Assembly: GCA_037446555.1 (NCBI GenBank)
Contig: JBBIIK010000021.1
Span: 4,593-68,592 of the forward strand
DNA from: JANWVO01 sp037446555
GTDB taxonomy: Bacteria > Acidobacteriota > Terriglobia > Bryobacterales > Bryobacteraceae
Reading direction: 5' to 3'
DNA length: 64,000 nucleotides
Below, piece after piece: positions 61,479-64,000 of this stretch. Within the stretch, counting starts at the first letter, position 1, and every line of letters begins with the position of its first letter. Below the pieces are notes generated by a model. That model was not told the DNA's origin. It searched no databases and saw only the letters and a list, made by a program, of their open reading frames with translations. The position numbers were made by a program, and so were the translations under genes.

Positions 61479-63554
61479 ATGCCTGAACTCAGCCGTCGAA
61501 GCCTGTTGCTGTCCTCGCCCATCCTTGCTGCTCCGAATATCGCCTGGAGCGCCTCCCAACTCGCGGCCGGCGCCCCCGATCTGCGCTTCCGGCAAGTGCA
61601 TCTCGACTTTCACACGAGCGAGCATGTCGAGGGCATCGCCGAGCAGTTCGATCCGGACGAATTCGCCCGCACGCTCGAAAGGGCGCGGGTCAACTCCGTC
61701 ACCTGCTTCGCGCGCTGCCACCACGGGTGGATCTACTACGACACAAAGGCCAATCCCGAACGGCGCCACCCGCACCTGAAACGCAACCTGCTGCCGGAGC
61801 AAATTGAAGCCTGCCACAAACGCGGCATCCGCGTCCCCATCTACGTTACCATCATGTGGGACCACTACACGGCGCAGCGCCATGCCGACTGGCTGGTCGT
61901 GGACGAAAAGGGCGCCCCGGTGGGCACGCCTGTTTTCGAAGCCGGCTTCTACCGCCGCCTCTGCTACAACACGCCCTACCGCGAGTTCCTCCGCCGCCAC
62001 GTCACCGAGATCTGCGAGATGCTCCCCGTGGACGGCTTCTTCTTCGACATCGTTCACGACACGCCCTGCGCGTGCTTCTACTGCCGGGAGCGGATGCGCA
62101 AGCAAGGGCTGAACCCCGCAGATGCCGATCAGCGCTGGCGCTTCATGCACCAGACCATGCTCGACTGGCAGGCGGAGATGAGCGCTTTGGTGCGCCGGTA
62201 TCACAAGGACGCGACCATTTTCTACAACGCCGGGCACGTGGGTCCGCGGCACCGCCGCATGGCGCCCGCCTTCACGCACTGGGAGCTGGAATCGCTGCCG
62301 AGCGGCGGCTGGGGCTACCTCGACTTCCCACTGAAGGTGCGCTACACGCGCACGCTGGGGCTGGATTCGCTGGGCATGACCGGGAAGTTCCACACTTCGT
62401 GGGGCGATTTCCATTCGCTCAAGAACCGCGCCGCGCTGGAGTATGAATGCTTCCAGATGCTCGCGCTCGGCGCCAAGTGCAGCGTGGGCGATCAGCTCCA
62501 CCCGGCGGGGAAGCTCGATGAAGCGACCTACGAGCTGATCGGCGCCGTTTACCGTCAGGTGGAAGCGAAGGAGCCGTGGTGCCGCGGCGCGCGCGCCGTC
62601 GCCGACGTGGGCGTGCTCACGCCGGAGGAGTTCTACCGCGGACCGGGACGTGAAATCCCGCCCGCTTCCTTCGGCGCCGTGCGGCTGCTCACCGAGGTGA
62701 AGGCGCAGTTCGACGTGCTCGACTCGAAGAGCGATTTTTCGCGCTACCGCGTACTCGTGCTGCCTGACAAGATCGAGGTCGACGCCGAGCTGGCAAGGCG
62801 GCTGGAAGACTACGTGGCCCGCGGGGGCAGTCTGCTGGCATCCTTTGAATCGGGACTGGACCCGAAGGGCGGGCGATTCGCGCTGGAATGCCTGGGGCTC
62901 GGCTATGAAGGGGATGCGCCTTACAGCCCCGACTTCCTCGTTATCGACGGGCCGCTGGCCGAAGGGCTGCCGCGCACCGAACTCGTCATGTACATGCGCG
63001 GCAAGGCCGTGAAGCCACGCCCCGGCGCGCAGGTTCTGATGGGAACGCACGTACCCTACTTCAACCGGACGTGGGATCACTTCTTCTCGCACCGCCACAC
63101 GCCTTCTTCAGGCAAGCCGGGCGGACCGGGCATCGTGCAGAACGGGCGCTGCATCTACTTCATGCACCCCGTGTTCACGCAGTATCATTCCAACGCTCCG
63201 CTGTGGGTGAAGCACCTGGTGGCGAACGCTTTGCGCCGGCTGCTGCCTGACCCCGTGATGGAGGTTCGCGGGCCAAGCTCCGTCCTGGCCGCCGTCAACG
63301 AGCAGCCGCAGGAGAACCGCTGGGTCGTGCACCTGCTGCACTACATTCCGGAGCGCCGCGGGCAGGCGTTCGACGTGATCGAAGACGTCATCCCGGTGGC
63401 CAACCTCGATGTCCGTGTGAAGACTCCACGCCCCGTGCGCCGCGCCGCGCTCGCGCCGGAAGGGCGCGCGCTGGAGGTGCGCCGCGAGCAGGCGTACACG
63501 GTTTTCCGGCTGCCGGTGCTCGACGGGCATCAGATCATCGCCCTTGAGTTCTGA
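61479..63554 (+). CDS. Exported GHL6-type glycosyl hydrolase
   Basis: A 691-residue exported protein. The signal PELSRRSLLLSSPILAAP is Tat-like. The barrel opens with RQVHLDFHTSEHVEGIAEQFD and RARVNSVTCFARCHHGWIYYDTK, typical of hypothetical glycosyl hydrolase family 6 (GHL6) and related alpha-fucosidase-like barrels; GFFFDIVHDTPCACFYC holds an acidic active-site candidate. A flavodoxin-like trimerisation domain (FDVLDSKSDFSRYRVLVLPD) and a C-terminal beta-domain follow, as in GH42/GH151-like enzymes. The substrate is not fixed; fucose is plausible given FucP and GH29 elsewhere. ATG 61470 is an alternative start. Confidence 0.82.
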   Translation: MPELSRRSLLLSSPILAAPNIAWSASQLAAGAPDLRFRQVHLDFHTSEHVEGIAEQFDPDEFARTLERARVNSVTCFARCHHGWIYYDTKANPERRHPHLKRNLLPEQIEACHKRGIRVPIYVTIMWDHYTAQRHADWLVVDEKGAPVGTPVFEAGFYRRLCYNTPYREFLRRHVTEICEMLPVDGFFFDIVHDTPCACFYCRERMRKQGLNPADADQRWRFMHQTMLDWQAEMSALVRRYHKDATIFYNAGHVGPRHRRMAPAFTHWELESLPSGGWGYLDFPLKVRYTRTLGLDSLGMTGKFHTSWGDFHSLKNRAALEYECFQMLALGAKCSVGDQLHPAGKLDEATYELIGAVYRQVEAKEPWCRGARAVADVGVLTPEEFYRGPGREIPPASFGAVRLLTEVKAQFDVLDSKSDFSRYRVLVLPDKIEVDAELARRLEDYVARGGSLLASFESGLDPKGGRFALECLGLGYEGDAPYSPDFLVIDGPLAEGLPRTELVMYMRGKAVKPRPGAQVLMGTHVPYFNRTWDHFFSHRHTPSSGKPGGPGIVQNGRCIYFMHPVFTQYHSNAPLWVKHLVANALRRLLPDPVMEVRGPSSVLAAVNEQPQENRWVVHLLHYIPERRGQAFDVIEDVIPVANLDVRVKTPRPVRRAALAPEGRALEVRREQAYTVFRLPVLDGHQIIALEF

Positions 63555-63873
63555 ATCCCGGCCTCGCCGCAGTCCGCTTCCGTTACTGCCGCGGCTCAGC
63601 CTGCAGTACGCCGGAGGCGTGTCTATCGCACTGTTCTGGCTCATGCTGGCGCAACTTGCCGACGACTCCCGTCTGATGTTCCCAGGCCTGATGGCTTGCG
63701 CCGCGGTGGCCGCGTGGCGATGGGGTTGGAAGGGAACGCTGGCAGGCGGGGTGGCGTTCCTCCTGATCCGTGCGGCGGCAGGCGCGCCCGGGGCGGTTTT
63801 AGGGACGGAAGCAGCCGGCACGGCGGTGGCGCTGGTCGCCCTTGTCGGTAGCATGTCAAGATGTCCGGTCTAA
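63544..63873 (+). pseudogene. Membrane-sensor fragment, probably truncated by an IS element
   Basis: A 109-codon frame starting from TTG 63544, overlapping the preceding stop. It has three or four hydrophobic segments (VSIALFWLMLAQLA, LMFPGLMACAAVAAWRWGWKGTL, AVALVALVG), resembling the membrane module of the kinase at 24.4 kb (RFGWRGGLMATAAA). It then ends abruptly in MSRCPV, one base before the transposase stop on the other strand. A kinase or GGDEF output domain would be expected next, so this is probably the front end of an interrupted sensor gene. Confidence 0.5.
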
Positions 63874-64000
63874 CTAGTGCTTTGACCGCGTTACGTTTTT
63901 GCTTTTGTAGCCGAATGTCTTTCGGGCGGCTTTGCGATCAAAGGTCCACTTGATGGTGGCCTGGGTGCGGTTGGCTCGACGAGTCCAGGAGCGGACCTCG
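63874..64000 (-). mobile_element. IS630-like transposase, C-terminal end
   Basis: On the minus strand, 42 codons run from the window edge to a TAG at 63874. The end reads EVRSWTRRANRTQATIKWTFDRKAARK and finishes YKSKNVTRSKH, matching the C-terminus of IS630-family (Tc1/mariner-related) transposases with their W-x-F-x4-AR signature. The catalytic DDE domain is outside the window. The inverted repeat and TA target duplication cannot be delimited here. Confidence 0.6.

Noticed and set aside
63855..63880. Terminal inverted repeat of the IS630-like element
   Set aside because: Only one end is in the window, so no repeat pair or target duplication can be shown.

Overview
The window is GC-rich bacterial chromosome, most likely from Acidobacteriota of the Bryobacteraceae/Solibacter type. 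The grounds are a protein with the acidobacterial VWFA-related architecture, a very large Oar-like TonB-dependent receptor with an N-terminal carboxypeptidase-regulatory-like domain, many exported glycan-active enzymes, and Tat-exported sugar-metabolism proteins. No species call is possible. I see no rRNA, tRNA, CRISPR array or phage block. The only mobile element is the end of an IS630-like transposase at the right edge.

Layout. 1-2.9 kb: phosphate acetyltransferase (cut by the window edge), malate dehydrogenase and a SET-domain protein. 3.3-5.3 kb: a CpaE/TadZ-like protein with a degenerate P-loop, divergent from a LuxR-type regulator. 5.5-14.1 kb: an exported catalytic/non-catalytic TldD-like pair, a fused LptF-LptG permease and two exported proteins of unknown function. 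14.1-20.8 kb: a TolB-propeller/TPR gene broken by an in-frame TAG, a FucP-like transporter and an S9 peptidase. 21.0-28.7 kb: a stress-type module, described below. 28.7-35.3 kb: an Old-Yellow-Enzyme/GltD fusion with an acyl-CoA synthetase, and two glycan-active enzymes. 35.4-43.0 kb: TPR lipoprotein, FtsX-type permease, TolC, an HD protein, an RsbRD-like protein, rpsO and pnp. 43.1-46.7 kb: an exported coiled-coil protein and the AmmeMemoRadiSam genes. 46.8-55.9 kb: Tat-exported sugar isomerase, sialidase-like protein, S24 peptidase, VWFA protein, giant TonB-dependent receptor and a secreted propeller protein. 55.9-63.6 kb: a carbohydrate cluster of PIG-L deacetylase, ROK kinase, uronate isomerase, PLP lyase-like enzyme, RidA-like protein and glycosyl hydrolase. 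63.5-64.0 kb: a membrane-sensor fragment running into the IS630-type transposase.

The most unusual block is 20.9-28.7 kb. A good sigma-54 promoter match (TGGCCC-N5-TTGCT at 21049), with two near-identical 16-bp repeats about 130-150 bp upstream, precedes a frameshifted CBS-domain gene, a P2A-type cation ATPase, a membrane histidine kinase and an NtrC-type sigma-54 activator, the last two joined by overlaps. A second GG-N10-GC site (27149) precedes a 45-residue membrane protein and an eRF1-like (baeRF) protein encoded as two overlapping genes. The gene content recalls mycobacterial dormancy regulons but is wired to sigma-54. I infer a stress or low-energy module combining ion transport, adenylate sensing and ribosome rescue.

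Two head-to-head gene pairs have start codons only 6-9 bp apart. In one, a perfect inverted repeat makes each start codon part of a candidate -10 box for the opposite gene. Together with TATTCT- and TACAAT-type boxes 6-8 nt before some start codons, this suggests leaderless transcription in this genome.
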